Of a stretch of DNA of 64,000 bases, positions 13,271 to 21,761 are shown in pieces. A program made the translations under genes and the position numbers. The stretch is from Streptomyces dangxiongensis (lineage in GTDB: Bacteria; Actinomycetota; Actinomycetes; Streptomycetales; Streptomycetaceae). The stretch covers positions 4,216,001 to 4,280,000 of the forward strand of contig NZ_CP033073.1 in assembly GCF_003675325.1 (NCBI RefSeq), given 5' to 3'. The notes under the pieces are model-generated. The model saw nothing but the letters and a program-made list of their open reading frames with translations, was not told the DNA's origin and made no database searches. Positions within the stretch are counted from its first letter, which is position 1. Each line of letters begins with the position of its first letter.

Positions 13271-13615
13271 GTAAGTCACCGCCCCTGGTGGGTAGTTCCG
13301 CGTGAGCCTCTGCGGTGTGCAGAGGTCAGGCCTCATTGTCGCCGACAACGCCGCCTACGTATGTCGACTTGGCGTCATTGACTGGCGGGTTTCGTGCGAA
13401 TGGCCCGCACGGTCACTCTGTGTATCACGGCAGGTCACCGCGGGCAATGAGGTCGAAGCGGAACCTGGCGTGTGGTGCGGTCGTTGACCTCTTTCACGGC
13501 CGCCGTCGTTCTCGGGCGCGGTGTCTGACGGCCGGTCGGGTGAGGCTTCGTGCCGATGTTCTCACGGGCGGTGGGGCGGATGCCGTGGCCGACCCGGCCG
13601 TCATCGTCGGCGTGG
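13271..13615. promoter_or_regulatory. promoter region of the type IV-like operon with an inverted repeat
   Basis: 345 bases without a supported gene, upstream of the minus-strand operon. CCTCTGC at 13307-13313 and GCAGAGG at 13319-13325 form a perfect 7-bp inverted repeat with a 5-base spacer, 37 bases before the start codon. It could be an operator or a 5'-UTR hairpin. I do not see a convincing -35/-10 pair. Confidence 0.35.
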
Positions 13616-14377
13616 CTACCGTCCGACCCGTCCGTGCCGCAGGTCTCGGTGGAGCAGCCACGCCGTGCCTGCGACGACCGTCCCGCAGACCGTGGGCACG
13701 AGCAGCCAGGGGAGGCCCGCCCACACGGTGAGGAAGCCCACGACGGTGCAGGCGGCCACCGTGACGAGGCACAGCCACATGCCGTACGGGCGCCAGGTGA
13801 AGAGGCCGGGGCCGCGCGGCCTGGCCAGCCGCATCACGCCGAACAGCAGCGCCAGGGCCGCCAGCAGCCCCGTGAACGTGCCGAGGGCGGCGGTCATCTG
13901 GGGTTCGTCGCGCGGCGCGTCGGAGGAGTTCTGCCGGTCGTCCCCGGCGGCGACCACCACGACGACGCCGCGCCAGAGGGTTGCGGTGACCCGGTCCCCC
14001 CGCTCTAGCTCGCTCAGCACCGGTCCGGAGTCGCCGAACGGCACGACCATCTCGGGGAAGGGCTCGCGACCGTGCAGGGTCGCCCGCATGTACTTGGGGG
14101 TCTTCCGGGTGTCCTCGACGGTGAAGGTGACCTTTCGCAGGCAGTCCTCCGACCTCGGTGTCACCGTGCGGGCGGGGCACGCCTTGGCCGCCTCGTACTC
14201 CCGGTACAGGGCGCGATCGCCGGGCAGCCAGGTGGTGAAGACGAAGTGGCAGGTCAGTGCGGCGGCGAGGGACGAGAGCAGCAGTGCCGCGCCCACCAGC
14301 CGGTTCCGGCCGGCCCTCGGTGGGGGCGGCGGCGATCCGGCCGCCTCCTGGACCGTGCCGGTTCGCATGGTGGTCAT
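13616..14377 (-). CDS. membrane protein of unknown function
   Basis: 253 residues. One N-terminal membrane segment (LVGAALLLSSLAAALTCHFVF, about 25-45) is followed by an extracytoplasmic domain of about 100 residues with two Cys (KACPARTV, SEDCLRKV), a second segment (ALGTFTGLLAALALLFGVM), and two close segments at the C-terminus (WLCLVTVAACTVVGFLTVW, WLLVPTVCGTVVAGTAWLL). The outer domain resembles a DUF3592-type layout in pattern only. The start at 14377 is set by GGGGGAGA. It lies upstream of, and in the same direction as, the type IV-like operon but is separated from it by 345 bases. Confidence 0.75.
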   Translation of the reverse strand: MTTMRTGTVQEAAGSPPPPPRAGRNRLVGAALLLSSLAAALTCHFVFTTWLPGDRALYREYEAAKACPARTVTPRSEDCLRKVTFTVEDTRKTPKYMRATLHGREPFPEMVVPFGDSGPVLSELERGDRVTATLWRGVVVVVAAGDDRQNSSDAPRDEPQMTAALGTFTGLLAALALLFGVMRLARPRGPGLFTWRPYGMWLCLVTVAACTVVGFLTVWAGLPWLLVPTVCGTVVAGTAWLLHRDLRHGRVGR

Positions 14378-14645
14378 CGCTCGTCTCCCCCGCCGTTCCC
14401 CGCGACATACGAAGGACACCAGTCTCTTCCATCGGTGATCAAGCGGACAAGGAGACCGGGCCGCAGTCCCCGCCGTCCTTCGGCGGCCGGCCGGTACGGC
14501 CTCCCAACGGTCGTCCCGGGCGCGGCCGCGCCCCTGCTGTCCCTTGGGCTTTCGGCTCTGCGGTGGCGGGGCACCCGATGTTCACAGGACAATCTCAGTG
14601 ATGTCGGAGCGGGTTTCTCAGCTTCGTGGGACAGAGTGGGGCTTG

Positions 14646-15425
14646 ATGAAGCGCATCTCACGCATCTCACGCATCTCGGTCACCTCCCGGCCCGCGCTGC
14701 TCGGCGCGGTGGTGATGCTCGCGCTGACCTCGGCGTCGGTGGCCGCCGCCGACGACGGGCCGGGGCCTCTCGGGGTCACGGCCGATGCGGTCGCGACCCG
14801 CCAGAGCGCGCGGGTCGGGGCGCTGTTCGACGCGGACCGGGCGGGCAGGCCGGCCGGTGGCCACTTCTGCACCGCCTCCGTGGTGCACAGTCCGCGCGGC
14901 GACCTCATCGTCACCGCCGCGCACTGCGTGGACGGCGATGACGGCGATCTGGTGTTCGCGCCGGGCTACCGGGACGGACAGGCGCCGTTCGGGATGTGGA
15001 AGGTGATGCGGCGGTTCCTGCCCGACGCGTGGACCAGCGGTCAGGACGAGGACAGTGACCTCGCCTTCGCCGCCGTCGCCGAGCGGGACGGTGAGCGGCT
15101 CGAGGACGTCGTCGGGGCCAACCGGTTCGCGGCCGGGGTGGCCACCGGTGCCACCGCCGTGACCGTCATCGGCTACCCGGACTCCCGCGAGGCGCCCGTC
15201 ACCTGCACCGACAAGCCGGCCTCGCGCAGCGACACCCAGCAGCGCGTCGAGTGCCCGGACTTCACCGGTGGCACCAGCGGCAGTCCCTGGGTCAACGGTG
15301 ACGGCCAGGTCGTCGGGGTCATCGGCGGCCACGAGCAGGGCGGGGCCACGGCCGACGTCTCCTACAGCGTGGTGCTGGGCGGCGAGGCGGCCGAGCTGTA
15401 CCGGGACGCGATGTCCGCGTCCTGA
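14646..15425 (+). CDS. secreted trypsin-like serine protease
   Basis: 259-residue precursor of a chymotrypsin-fold (S1) protease. Signal peptide ALLGAVVMLALTSASVAAA. Catalytic triad: H93 (VTAAHCVDG), D138 (DSDLAFAAV) and S213 (GGTSGSPWV). A Cys pair around the active His and another near CTDK/VECPDF could form disulfides. The N-terminus is odd: three nearly identical 9-base units encode RISRISRIS directly after MK. ATG 14646 is chosen because the longer ORF upstream lacks coding character. The position beside the secretion-like operon and the cell-wall hydrolase suggests an extracellular role in wall remodelling, but this is inference. Confidence 0.88.
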   Translation: MKRISRISRISVTSRPALLGAVVMLALTSASVAAADDGPGPLGVTADAVATRQSARVGALFDADRAGRPAGGHFCTASVVHSPRGDLIVTAAHCVDGDDGDLVFAPGYRDGQAPFGMWKVMRRFLPDAWTSGQDEDSDLAFAAVAERDGERLEDVVGANRFAAGVATGATAVTVIGYPDSREAPVTCTDKPASRSDTQQRVECPDFTGGTSGSPWVNGDGQVVGVIGGHEQGGATADVSYSVVLGGEAAELYRDAMSAS

Positions 15426-15450
15426 GGGGGCGTCAGTGCGGTGGTACAGC

Positions 15451-15472
15451 CGCGAAATGACGCCACTTCGCG
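15451..15472. promoter_or_regulatory. 22-bp imperfect palindrome upstream of transglycosylase gene
   Basis: CGCGAA and TTCGCG bracket ten bases, with further TG/CA pairing inside. It lies in the 91-base gap between the protease and transglycosylase genes, 45 bases before the latter's start. Candidate operator or short hairpin; the regulator is unknown. Confidence 0.35.
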
Positions 15473-15516
15473 TCCAAATGGCCTTGAACGGCGTCCGCGT
15501 GGGGGAAAGTTGAACC

Positions 15517-16518
15517 GTGCGGAAGGTATGGGTGTTCGGTGGGGCGGCCGTCGCGCTCGGCATGGGCTTCGTCATGCTGCTCGTCGTCGGGGTGTACATC
15601 GTGGCCGGGAACCTGGTCAACGGCGCGACCTCGGGTGCCCGGGGGCTCGCCAAGGGCGCCGTACCGGCCGCCTACAAGTCGCTGGTGCAGCAGTGGGGCA
15701 ATCTGTGCCCGGCGCTCAGTCCGGCGCTGCTCGCCGCCCAGCTTTACCAGGAGAGCGGGTGGAACCCGACGGTGGTCAGCCCGGCCGACGCCCGCGGCAT
15801 CGCCCAGTTCATCCCGAGCACGTGGGCGACCCACGGCATCGACGGCAACGGCGACGGCAGGCGCGACATCTGGGACCCGAATGACGCGATCCCGTCGGCC
15901 GCGTCGTACGACTGCGAGCTGGCCAAGTACGTCAAGGACGTCCCCGGCAATGTCTCCGACAACATGCTCGCCGCCTACAACGCGGGCGCCTACCGCGTCA
16001 TAAGGGCGCGGGGTGTTCCGGCCATCAGCGAGACGCGGAACTACGTCCAGCGCATCCGCAGCCTGGAGGAGAGCTTCGCCGCGCCGGTCAGCCGGCTGGA
16101 CCCCACCCGGGCGGCGGCGGGTGCCATCGCCTTCGCGCAGAGCAGGCTCGGCACGCCTTATCTGTGGGGTGGCAACGGCACCGCCGACCAGGGCGGACGC
16201 TTCGACTGCTCGGGTCTGACCAAGGCCGCCTACGAGAAGGTGGGCATCACCCTGCCCCGCGTCGCCAACGACCAGTACAACGCCGGCCCGCACCCCTCGC
16301 GGGACCAGCTCCTCCCCGGCGACCTGGTGTTCTTCTCGGACAATCTCACCGACTCCCGGGCCATCCGGCACGTGGGCATCTACGTCGGCGGCGGATACAT
16401 GATCGACGCGCCGCGGACGGGTGCCGTGATCCGGTTCGACCCCATCGACACCCCGGACTACTTCGGGGCGACCCGGGTCACCGAAGATGGCGCAAAAGCA
16501 CTCCCCACGAGGGTCTGA
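15517..16518 (+). CDS. lytic transglycosylase fused to NlpC/P60 endopeptidase (SCO4132-like)
   Basis: 333 residues. An N-terminal membrane anchor (about 11-32) is followed by an SLT-type lysozyme-like domain (about 60-180) with catalytic E79 in LYQESGWNP and the GIAQFIPSTW and AAYNAG motifs, then an NlpC/P60 domain (about 200-325) with C231 (FDCSGL) and H285 (RHVGIYV). It should cleave both glycan strands and peptide stems of peptidoglycan at the outer membrane face. GTG start with GGGGGAAAG upstream. It resembles VirB1-type hydrolases that open the wall for secretion machines. In S. coelicolor the equivalent gene (recalled as SCO4132) affects differentiation and actinorhodin. Confidence 0.9.
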   Translation: MRKVWVFGGAAVALGMGFVMLLVVGVYIVAGNLVNGATSGARGLAKGAVPAAYKSLVQQWGNLCPALSPALLAAQLYQESGWNPTVVSPADARGIAQFIPSTWATHGIDGNGDGRRDIWDPNDAIPSAASYDCELAKYVKDVPGNVSDNMLAAYNAGAYRVIRARGVPAISETRNYVQRIRSLEESFAAPVSRLDPTRAAAGAIAFAQSRLGTPYLWGGNGTADQGGRFDCSGLTKAAYEKVGITLPRVANDQYNAGPHPSRDQLLPGDLVFFSDNLTDSRAIRHVGIYVGGGYMIDAPRTGAVIRFDPIDTPDYFGATRVTEDGAKALPTRV

Positions 16519-16531
16519 ACCGAGTGTGAAC
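16510..16531 (-). promoter_or_regulatory. candidate PHO box (two 11-bp direct repeat units)
   Basis: Read on the minus strand, GTTCACACTCG (16531-16521) and GTTCAGACCCT (16520-16510) are two abutting 11-bp units matching the Streptomyces PhoP direct-repeat pattern GTTCACC-N4. They overlap the transglycosylase stop codon and lie about 220 bases upstream of the PAP2 phosphatase gene. No other gene start is closer. Confidence 0.45.
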
Positions 16532-16748
16532 CCACCCCCTGAGCTGCGGCGATGAGTCTCTCTTCGATAACGTCTGCGTGATCATTCGGTGGAGAGTGGA
16601 ACGTATGAATGGTGGCTGTGCGTTCCTGTTGTCGTAGCCGAGCGGACGTCAGTGCGGCAGTGCAGCGGAAGCGGATCTACGTACCACAGGGGGCAGGAGC
16701 GACGCACACCCGGTGCGTCCGGACGAACGACGAAGGGGCCGCAGCACC

Positions 16749-17444
16749 ATGGCTGTACTCGCCGATTCCGGATCGAACCCCGACGTCGACCTGCTCTACG
16801 ACATCAATGGCCTGGCCAAAGACGCACCGCACTGGTGGGACCGGGTCATGGAGTTCGTCGGCGAGTACGGCCTGCTGCTCGCCATGGTGCTGCTGCTCGT
16901 GTGGTGCTGGTGGTCGGTGCGGCGCCGGGGCGGTGAGGACGCGGCGCCCTCGGTGGCCGCGCTGGTGTGGGCCCCGCTGGCGGCCGGCCTGGCGGTGCTG
17001 GTGAACGTCCCGATACGGGGCTTCGTGCGGCGCCCCCGCCCCTTCCTGGACCACCAGGGCCTGGACGTCCTCGTCTCCGGGAAGAACGACTTCTCCTTCG
17101 TCAGCGACCACGCGACGATCACGATGGCGCTCGGGGTCGGTCTCTTCGTCGCCCACCGCCGCTTCGGCCTCGTGGGCATCGGCCTGGCCCTGCTGGAGGG
17201 CTTCTGCCGGGTCTACATGGGCGTGCACTACCCGACGGACGTCGTCGGCGGCTTCGCGCTCGGTACGGCGGTCGTCCTGCTCCTGTCCCCGGCGGCCACG
17301 GCCCTGCTGACGCCGCTGATGCGGGCCGTGGAGCGCTCGCCGAGGGTGGGCGGGCTGGTGCGGCGGCGCTCGGCGCCGGGCGTCCCGGTCCTCGCCGGCG
17401 CCCACCGCCCGGCGGAGTCCGAGGAACGGGACCTGGCCGCGTGA
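16749..17444 (+). CDS. PAP2-family membrane phosphatase
   Basis: 231 residues with about five membrane segments. Acid phosphatase/PAP2 motifs appear in order: RGFVRRPRP (the KX6RP motif with Arg for Lys), SDHAT (PSGH-like) and CRVYMGVHYPTDVVGG (SRX5HX3D-like). Such enzymes dephosphorylate lipid pyrophosphates such as undecaprenyl pyrophosphate at the outer membrane face. Start at 16749 from AAGGGG upstream. The 230-base upstream gap contains a candidate PHO box, so the gene may respond to phosphate limitation along with pst and ppk. Confidence 0.85.
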   Translation: MAVLADSGSNPDVDLLYDINGLAKDAPHWWDRVMEFVGEYGLLLAMVLLLVWCWWSVRRRGGEDAAPSVAALVWAPLAAGLAVLVNVPIRGFVRRPRPFLDHQGLDVLVSGKNDFSFVSDHATITMALGVGLFVAHRRFGLVGIGLALLEGFCRVYMGVHYPTDVVGGFALGTAVVLLLSPAATALLTPLMRAVERSPRVGGLVRRRSAPGVPVLAGAHRPAESEERDLAA

Positions 17445-17562
17445 GCCGCTGCGGGTGCCCGCGCGGGACGGCCGGGTACGGCGTCGGCGCGGCGGACGGC
17501 GGCTGAGCCCCTCCCAGGGCGCGAGGAGCCGCACGGACGGCCACGACGGCCCGGCAGCCGGT

Positions 17563-17579
17563 GTCCCCCGCCGGGGGAC
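17563..17579. terminator. bidirectional hairpin between convergent genes
   Basis: GTCCCCC, loop GCC, GGGGGAC: a perfect 7-bp GC stem in the 156-base gap between the PAP2 gene and the convergent oxidase gene. There is no U-tract, as is common in Streptomyces. Confidence 0.55.
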
Positions 17580-17600
17580 GGCACCCGGCGGCCGCTGCCG

Positions 17601-19178
17601 CTACAGCCCCTGCGTGTAGGAGAAGAAGCGCTGGGGGTCGTACTGCTTCTTGACCTTGCCCAGCCGGGTGGCCGCGTCCCCGTAGTACGCCTGCTTCCAG
17701 TCCTTCAGGGTCGGGTCGGTGTAGTTCTGGTAGGCGGCGCCCGAGGCGTACGGCTTCATCGCGCTGTGGGCCGAGGTCAGCCAGGTCTGGGCGGTGCCGC
17801 CGGAGGCGCCCGCGCCCCAGGAGACGAGGTACTGGGCCAGCATCCGGGAGCGGCGGTGGACGAACGCGGTCGCGGTCGGCGAGACCCGGTTGACCTCGCC
17901 GCCGAGCGCGGTGAACGCGACACTGCCCGCGCCGCCCCGTACGGCGGTGATCTGCTTGAGCACGGTCTGGATGCCGGCCGCGGACAGTGAGCGGTCGAAG
18001 AAGTCGGAGCGGGCCGCGTACGTCTCCCGGCCCAGCTTGCCCTGCGGGGAGCGGCCCGGGGTGGAGCCGGGCAGGTGGCACTGGGCGTCGGCGGAGAAGG
18101 AGGAGCAGCCGGCGTAGATCTCCATCGCCTCCTCGTAACCGCGGCGGCGCAGGGTGACGGAGGCGGCGTCGGCGCCGGCCCGGTGGGCCAGGCGGTCCAC
18201 GGCGTTCTGGAGTTCGCCGTAGGTGCCGAGGGAGAAGCAGGAGACCGAGACGGCCGGGGTGCGGCCGGGGGAGCACGACAGGTGCAGGGAGGACCAGATC
18301 TCGTCGGGCTGGCTCGGGCCCCACTCCTGCCAGGCCTTGAGCACCTTGGCGGCCTTGGACCAGGGCCAGGTCAGGTAGGCGGTCACGGCCTGCGGTGCCG
18401 GATGCGTGCGGAAGTGCAGCTCGGTGACGACGCCGAAGTTGCCGTTGCCGGCGCCGCGCAGCGCCCAGAACAGGTCGGCGTGGTGGGTGGCGTCCGCGGT
18501 GACCTGGGTGCCGTCCGCGGTGATGAGGGTGGCCTGGGTGAGGCTGTCGCAGGTCAGGCCGTAGGCGCGGGAGGCGACGCCGTGGCCGCCGCCGAGCACC
18601 AGGCCGGAGATGCCGACGGTGGGGCAGGAGCCGGCGGGCAGGGTCACGCCCTTGGCGGCGAGCCCGCGGTAGACGTCGATCAGCTTGGCGCCGGCGCCCA
18701 CCACGGCCTGGCCGCCGCCGGCCCGGACCCGGTTGAGCCGGGAGACGTCGAGGACGAGCCGGTTGTCGCCGGAGGAGTAGCCGGCGTAGGAGTGGCCGCC
18801 GTTGCGTATCGACACCTTGATGTGGTGCGCGCGGGCGTAGGCCAGGGTCGTACGGATGTCGGCGGGGTGCGCGACGTAGGCCACCGCGGCCGGTTTGAGG
18901 CCGTCGAAGCGGGTGTTGTAGAGCTGGTGGGCCGTCTTCCAGGAGGCGTCACCGGGCCGCACCAGGGTGCCGTCGAGGTCGCGTGCGAGGGCGGCCCAGT
19001 TCGCGGCGGCGCTCGCGCTGGTGGTCCGCAGAGCCGTCAGCGAGGACGAACCCGTCGGTGACGGTGTGCCCGGGGGCGCCGCGGCCGGGGCGGAACCGCC
19101 TCCGCCCGCACCGCACGCGGTCAGTGCGGTCGTCGCCAGGGCGGCCGTGCCGCCCGAGATGAACGTGCGCCGTTCCAT
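17601..19178 (-). CDS. secreted FAD-dependent oxidase (BBE-type, Tat lipoprotein)
   Basis: 525 residues. The N-terminus combines a twin-Arg motif (RRTFISGG) with a lipobox (LTAC), so it is probably a Tat-exported lipoprotein. The FAD-binding PCMH domain spans about 85-260 and the berberine-bridge C-terminal segment (YQNYTDPTLKDWKQAYYG, followed by PQRFF) is complete. Two covalent flavin ligands are visible: His in RNGGHSYAGYS and Cys in GSCPTVGISGLVLGGG, implying bicovalent FAD as in oligosaccharide oxidases. Start at 19178 is supported by GAGGAAAGG; the longer upstream ORF lacks family similarity. The substrate is unknown; carbohydrate or alcohol is likely from family knowledge. Confidence 0.88.
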   Translation of the reverse strand: MERRTFISGGTAALATTALTACGAGGGGSAPAAAPPGTPSPTGSSSLTALRTTSASAAANWAALARDLDGTLVRPGDASWKTAHQLYNTRFDGLKPAAVAYVAHPADIRTTLAYARAHHIKVSIRNGGHSYAGYSSGDNRLVLDVSRLNRVRAGGGQAVVGAGAKLIDVYRGLAAKGVTLPAGSCPTVGISGLVLGGGHGVASRAYGLTCDSLTQATLITADGTQVTADATHHADLFWALRGAGNGNFGVVTELHFRTHPAPQAVTAYLTWPWSKAAKVLKAWQEWGPSQPDEIWSSLHLSCSPGRTPAVSVSCFSLGTYGELQNAVDRLAHRAGADAASVTLRRRGYEEAMEIYAGCSSFSADAQCHLPGSTPGRSPQGKLGRETYAARSDFFDRSLSAAGIQTVLKQITAVRGGAGSVAFTALGGEVNRVSPTATAFVHRRSRMLAQYLVSWGAGASGGTAQTWLTSAHSAMKPYASGAAYQNYTDPTLKDWKQAYYGDAATRLGKVKKQYDPQRFFSYTQGL

Positions 19179-19345
19179 GTCCGTCGCCTTTCCTCGGCTC
19201 TCGGGGAACGAGACGACGCCCCGCGCCGTAGGGTTCCCCCGACCGGATGAAGAGCATCGAATATACGTCCGGGCAAGCCGGCCGTCGGAACCTCCACGTG
19301 TTCTCACCGTGAGCATTCCGTGACCTCACCGGGCCGACGGCAGGG

Positions 19346-19367
19346 GTTCACTCCTCGTTCACTTCGG
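19346..19367 (+). promoter_or_regulatory. PHO boxes of pstS
   Basis: GTTCACTCCTC (19346-19356) and GTTCACTTCGG (19357-19367) are two abutting 11-bp direct repeats of the PhoP-binding type. A weaker unit, GCTTCACCTGT, lies at 19378-19388. They are 144 bases before the pstS start, where PhoP activates this operon in other Streptomyces. Confidence 0.8.
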
Positions 19368-19425
19368 GCCATCGGTGGCTTCACCTGTTCTGCCTAATTT
19401 CGGCCGTACCGGGTGCTGAGTGCGG

Positions 19426-19452
19426 GCATGAACGCGCTCAACGCATTCATGC
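19426..19452. promoter_or_regulatory. inverted repeat in the pstS leader
   Basis: GCATGAA (19426-19432) and TTCATGC (19446-19452) form a perfect 7-bp inverted repeat with a 13-base spacer between the PHO boxes and the pstS start. It may be an mRNA hairpin or a second protein-binding site. Confidence 0.4.
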
Positions 19453-19510
19453 ACCTTTTCGACCCTCGCGCGCCGCCGACAGCGGCGGCTCCTGGAAGGA
19501 ACCACCAGAA

Positions 19511-20641
19511 GTGAAGCTTCAGCGCAAGAACCGGCTGCGCGCCCTCTCTCTCGGTGCTGTCGCCGTCTCCGGCGCCCTGGCACTGACGGCGTGCGGCTCG
19601 GACGACAACGGCGACGGTGGCAAGGCGTCGGGCAACACCTCCGCGTCGGCGGGCGCCGGCTCGGTCAAGTGTGATGACGCCAAGGGTCAGCTACTCGCGG
19701 ACGGCTCCTCCGCGCAGAAGAACGCGATCGACGCCTGGGTCAAGGCCTTCTCCCAGGCCTGCCACGTGCAGATCAACTACAAGGGCGCCGGCTCGGGTGC
19801 CGGTGTCACCTCCTTCAACCAGGGGCAGATCGCCTTCGCCGGTTCGGACTCCGCGCTGAAGCCCGAAGAGGTCGCCGCCTCCAAGAAGGTCTGCTCCGGC
19901 GGCCAGGGCATCGACCTGCCTATGGTCGGCGGCCCGATCGCCCTCGGCTACAACGTCCCGGGTGTCGACAACCTGGTCCTGGACGCCCCGACGATCGCCA
20001 AGATCTTCGACGCCAAGATCACCAAGTGGAACGACGCGGCGATCAAGCAGCTCAACCCCGGCGCGAACCTGCCCGACCTGAAGATCCAGGCGTTCCACCG
20101 CTCCGAGGACTCCGGTACCACGGACAACTTCACCAAGTACCTGATCGCCACCACCCCGGACAACTGGAAGTACTCCGGCGGCAAGGCCTGGCAGGCCAAG
20201 GGCGGCCAGGCGGCGTCCGGTTCGGCCGGTGTGGCCCAGGGCGTGAAGCAGAACTCCGGCGCGATCGGCTACTTCGAGCTGTCCTACGCCAAGGACATCA
20301 CCACGGTCTCCATCGACACCGGCGCCAAGTCCCCGGTGAAGCCGTCGACCGACTCCGCCACCGCCGACATCGCAGCCGCCAAGGTCGTCGGCACCGGCAA
20401 GGACCTGGCGCTCCAGCTCGACTACAAGACCAAGGCCGACGGCGCCTACCCGATCACCCTGGTCACCTACGAGATCGTCTGCGACAAGGGCAACAAGGCC
20501 GACACCCTGCCCGCCACCAAGGCGTTCCTGCGCTACATCGCCGGCGAGGACGGCCAGAAGGTGCTGGCGCAGAACGACTACGCCCCGATCCCCGACGAGA
20601 TCATCGCCAAGGTCCGCACCACCATCGAGGGCCTGAGCTGA
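19511..20641 (+). CDS. pstS: phosphate ABC transporter substrate-binding lipoprotein
   Basis: 376-residue PstS precursor, normal length for the family. Lipoprotein signal with lipobox LTACGSDD near residue 25. The phosphate-contacting segments are typical: DGSSAQKNAIDAW near the N-terminus, GAGSGAGVTSFNQGQIAFAGSD and HRSEDSGTTDNFTKYL. It captures phosphate outside the membrane and delivers it to PstCA. GTG start with GGAAGGA upstream. First gene of pstSCAB, downstream of PHO boxes. Strong hairpins follow the gene, which would protect or overproduce the pstS message relative to the membrane genes. Confidence 0.97.
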   Translation: MKLQRKNRLRALSLGAVAVSGALALTACGSDDNGDGGKASGNTSASAGAGSVKCDDAKGQLLADGSSAQKNAIDAWVKAFSQACHVQINYKGAGSGAGVTSFNQGQIAFAGSDSALKPEEVAASKKVCSGGQGIDLPMVGGPIALGYNVPGVDNLVLDAPTIAKIFDAKITKWNDAAIKQLNPGANLPDLKIQAFHRSEDSGTTDNFTKYLIATTPDNWKYSGGKAWQAKGGQAASGSAGVAQGVKQNSGAIGYFELSYAKDITTVSIDTGAKSPVKPSTDSATADIAAAKVVGTGKDLALQLDYKTKADGAYPITLVTYEIVCDKGNKADTLPATKAFLRYIAGEDGQKVLAQNDYAPIPDEIIAKVRTTIEGLS

Positions 20642-20653
20642 CCTGATCCGAGA

Positions 20654-20687
20654 GTGCGGCCCGGTACCGCCGAGGTCCGGGCCGCAC
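20654..20687 (+). terminator. intercistronic hairpin after pstS
   Basis: GTGCGGCCCGG at 20654-20664 pairs with CCGGGCCGCAC at 20677-20687, a perfect 11-bp stem 13 bases after the pstS stop. It probably acts as a partial terminator or 3' stabiliser that keeps the binding protein more abundant than the permeases. Confidence 0.65.
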
Positions 20688-20708
20688 CGTCCGGTGCACC
20701 GCCGCCAC

Positions 20709-20738
20709 GAGCCGCGGCCCCCGGTGGGGGCGCGGCTC
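20709..20738 (+). terminator. second intercistronic hairpin, pstS-pstC
   Basis: GAGCCGCG (20709-20716) pairs with CGCGGCTC (20731-20738), extended by an inner C5/G5 stem: a very stable hairpin 18 bases upstream of the pstC start codon. It could attenuate transcription or limit pstC translation. Confidence 0.6.
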
Positions 20739-20756
20739 CGCAGACCGGAGAACCCG

Positions 20757-21761
20757 ATGGACATATCGACGACGACCGACGTTCCCCCTCCCAGCCCCCA
20801 GCCCGCGGTGACCGGGCAGAAGCGCACGTCCCGTGGCGCGGCCCGCCCCGGTGACCGGATCTTCCTGGGCCTGTCCCGCGGCTCCGGCATCCTGCTGCTG
20901 GTGGTGATGGGCGCGATCGCGGTGTTCCTCACCTACCGTGCCTCCCTCGCGATCAGCAAGGACGACGGGAACTTCCTCACCACCTTCGAGTGGAACACCA
21001 ACCTCACCCCGCCGGTGTTCGGCATCGCGGTGCTGGCCTTCGGCACGGTCGTCTCCTCGATCGTCGCCATGGTCATCGCGGTGCCGATCGCCGTCGCGAT
21101 CGCGCTCTTCCTCACCCACTACGCCCCGCGCCGGCTGAGCGGCCTCATCGCCTACGTGATCGACCTGCTCGCCGCCGTGCCGTCCATCGTCTACGGCCTG
21201 TGGGGCGCCCTCATCCTCGTCCCGCACATGCAGGGCCTGTACGGCTGGCTGGACACCTACCTCGGCTGGACCGGCCTGTTCACCTGGAACGGCGGAGCCC
21301 CCCGCGCCATGCTCACCGTCGGCATCCTGCTGGCGATCATGATCCTGCCGATCATCACCAACGTCAGCCGTGAGGTCTTCCGGCAGGTCCCGCGGATGCA
21401 CGAGGAGGCCGCGCTGGCCCTCGGCGCCACCCGCTGGGAGGTCGTCCGCATGTCCGTCCTGCCCTTCGGCCGCTCCGGTGTGATCTCCGCGTCGATGCTC
21501 GGCCTCGGCCGCGCCCTCGGCGAGACGATGGCCGTGGCCACCGTGCTCTCCCCGGACTACGACGTCCACCTCAGCCTGCTCGACCCGGGCGGCGGCACCT
21601 TCGCCCAGAACATCGCCAGCAAGTTCGGCGAGGCCACCGAGCAGGGCCGCGACGCGCTGATCGCCTCCGGTCTGGTCCTGTTCGTCATCACGCTGGTGGT
21701 CAATGGCGCGGCCCGCGCGATCATCGCCCGCCGCAAGGAGTACTCGGGGGCCAACGCATGA
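20757..21761 (+). CDS. pstC: phosphate ABC transporter permease PstC
   Basis: 334-residue inner-membrane permease with a hydrophilic N-terminus of about 38 residues and six membrane segments. The ABC-binding EAA loop is visible as [32 protein letters not shown] sits seven bases before the ATG at 20757. The last four bases overlap pstA (ATGA), so the two permease subunits are translationally coupled. It forms the membrane channel with PstA for high-affinity phosphate uptake. Confidence 0.96.
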   Translation: MDISTTTDVPPPSPQPAVTGQKRTSRGAARPGDRIFLGLSRGSGILLLVVMGAIAVFLTYRASLAISKDDGNFLTTFEWNTNLTPPVFGIAVLAFGTVVSSIVAMVIAVPIAVAIALFLTHYAPRRLSGLIAYVIDLLAAVPSIVYGLWGALILVPHMQGLYGWLDTYLGWTGLFTWNGGAPRAMLTVGILLAIMILPIITNVSREVFRQVPRMHEEAALALGATRWEVVRMSVLPFGRSGVISASMLGLGRALGETMAVATVLSPDYDVHLSLLDPGGGTFAQNIASKFGEATEQGRDALIASGLVLFVITLVVNGAARAIIARRKEYSGANA

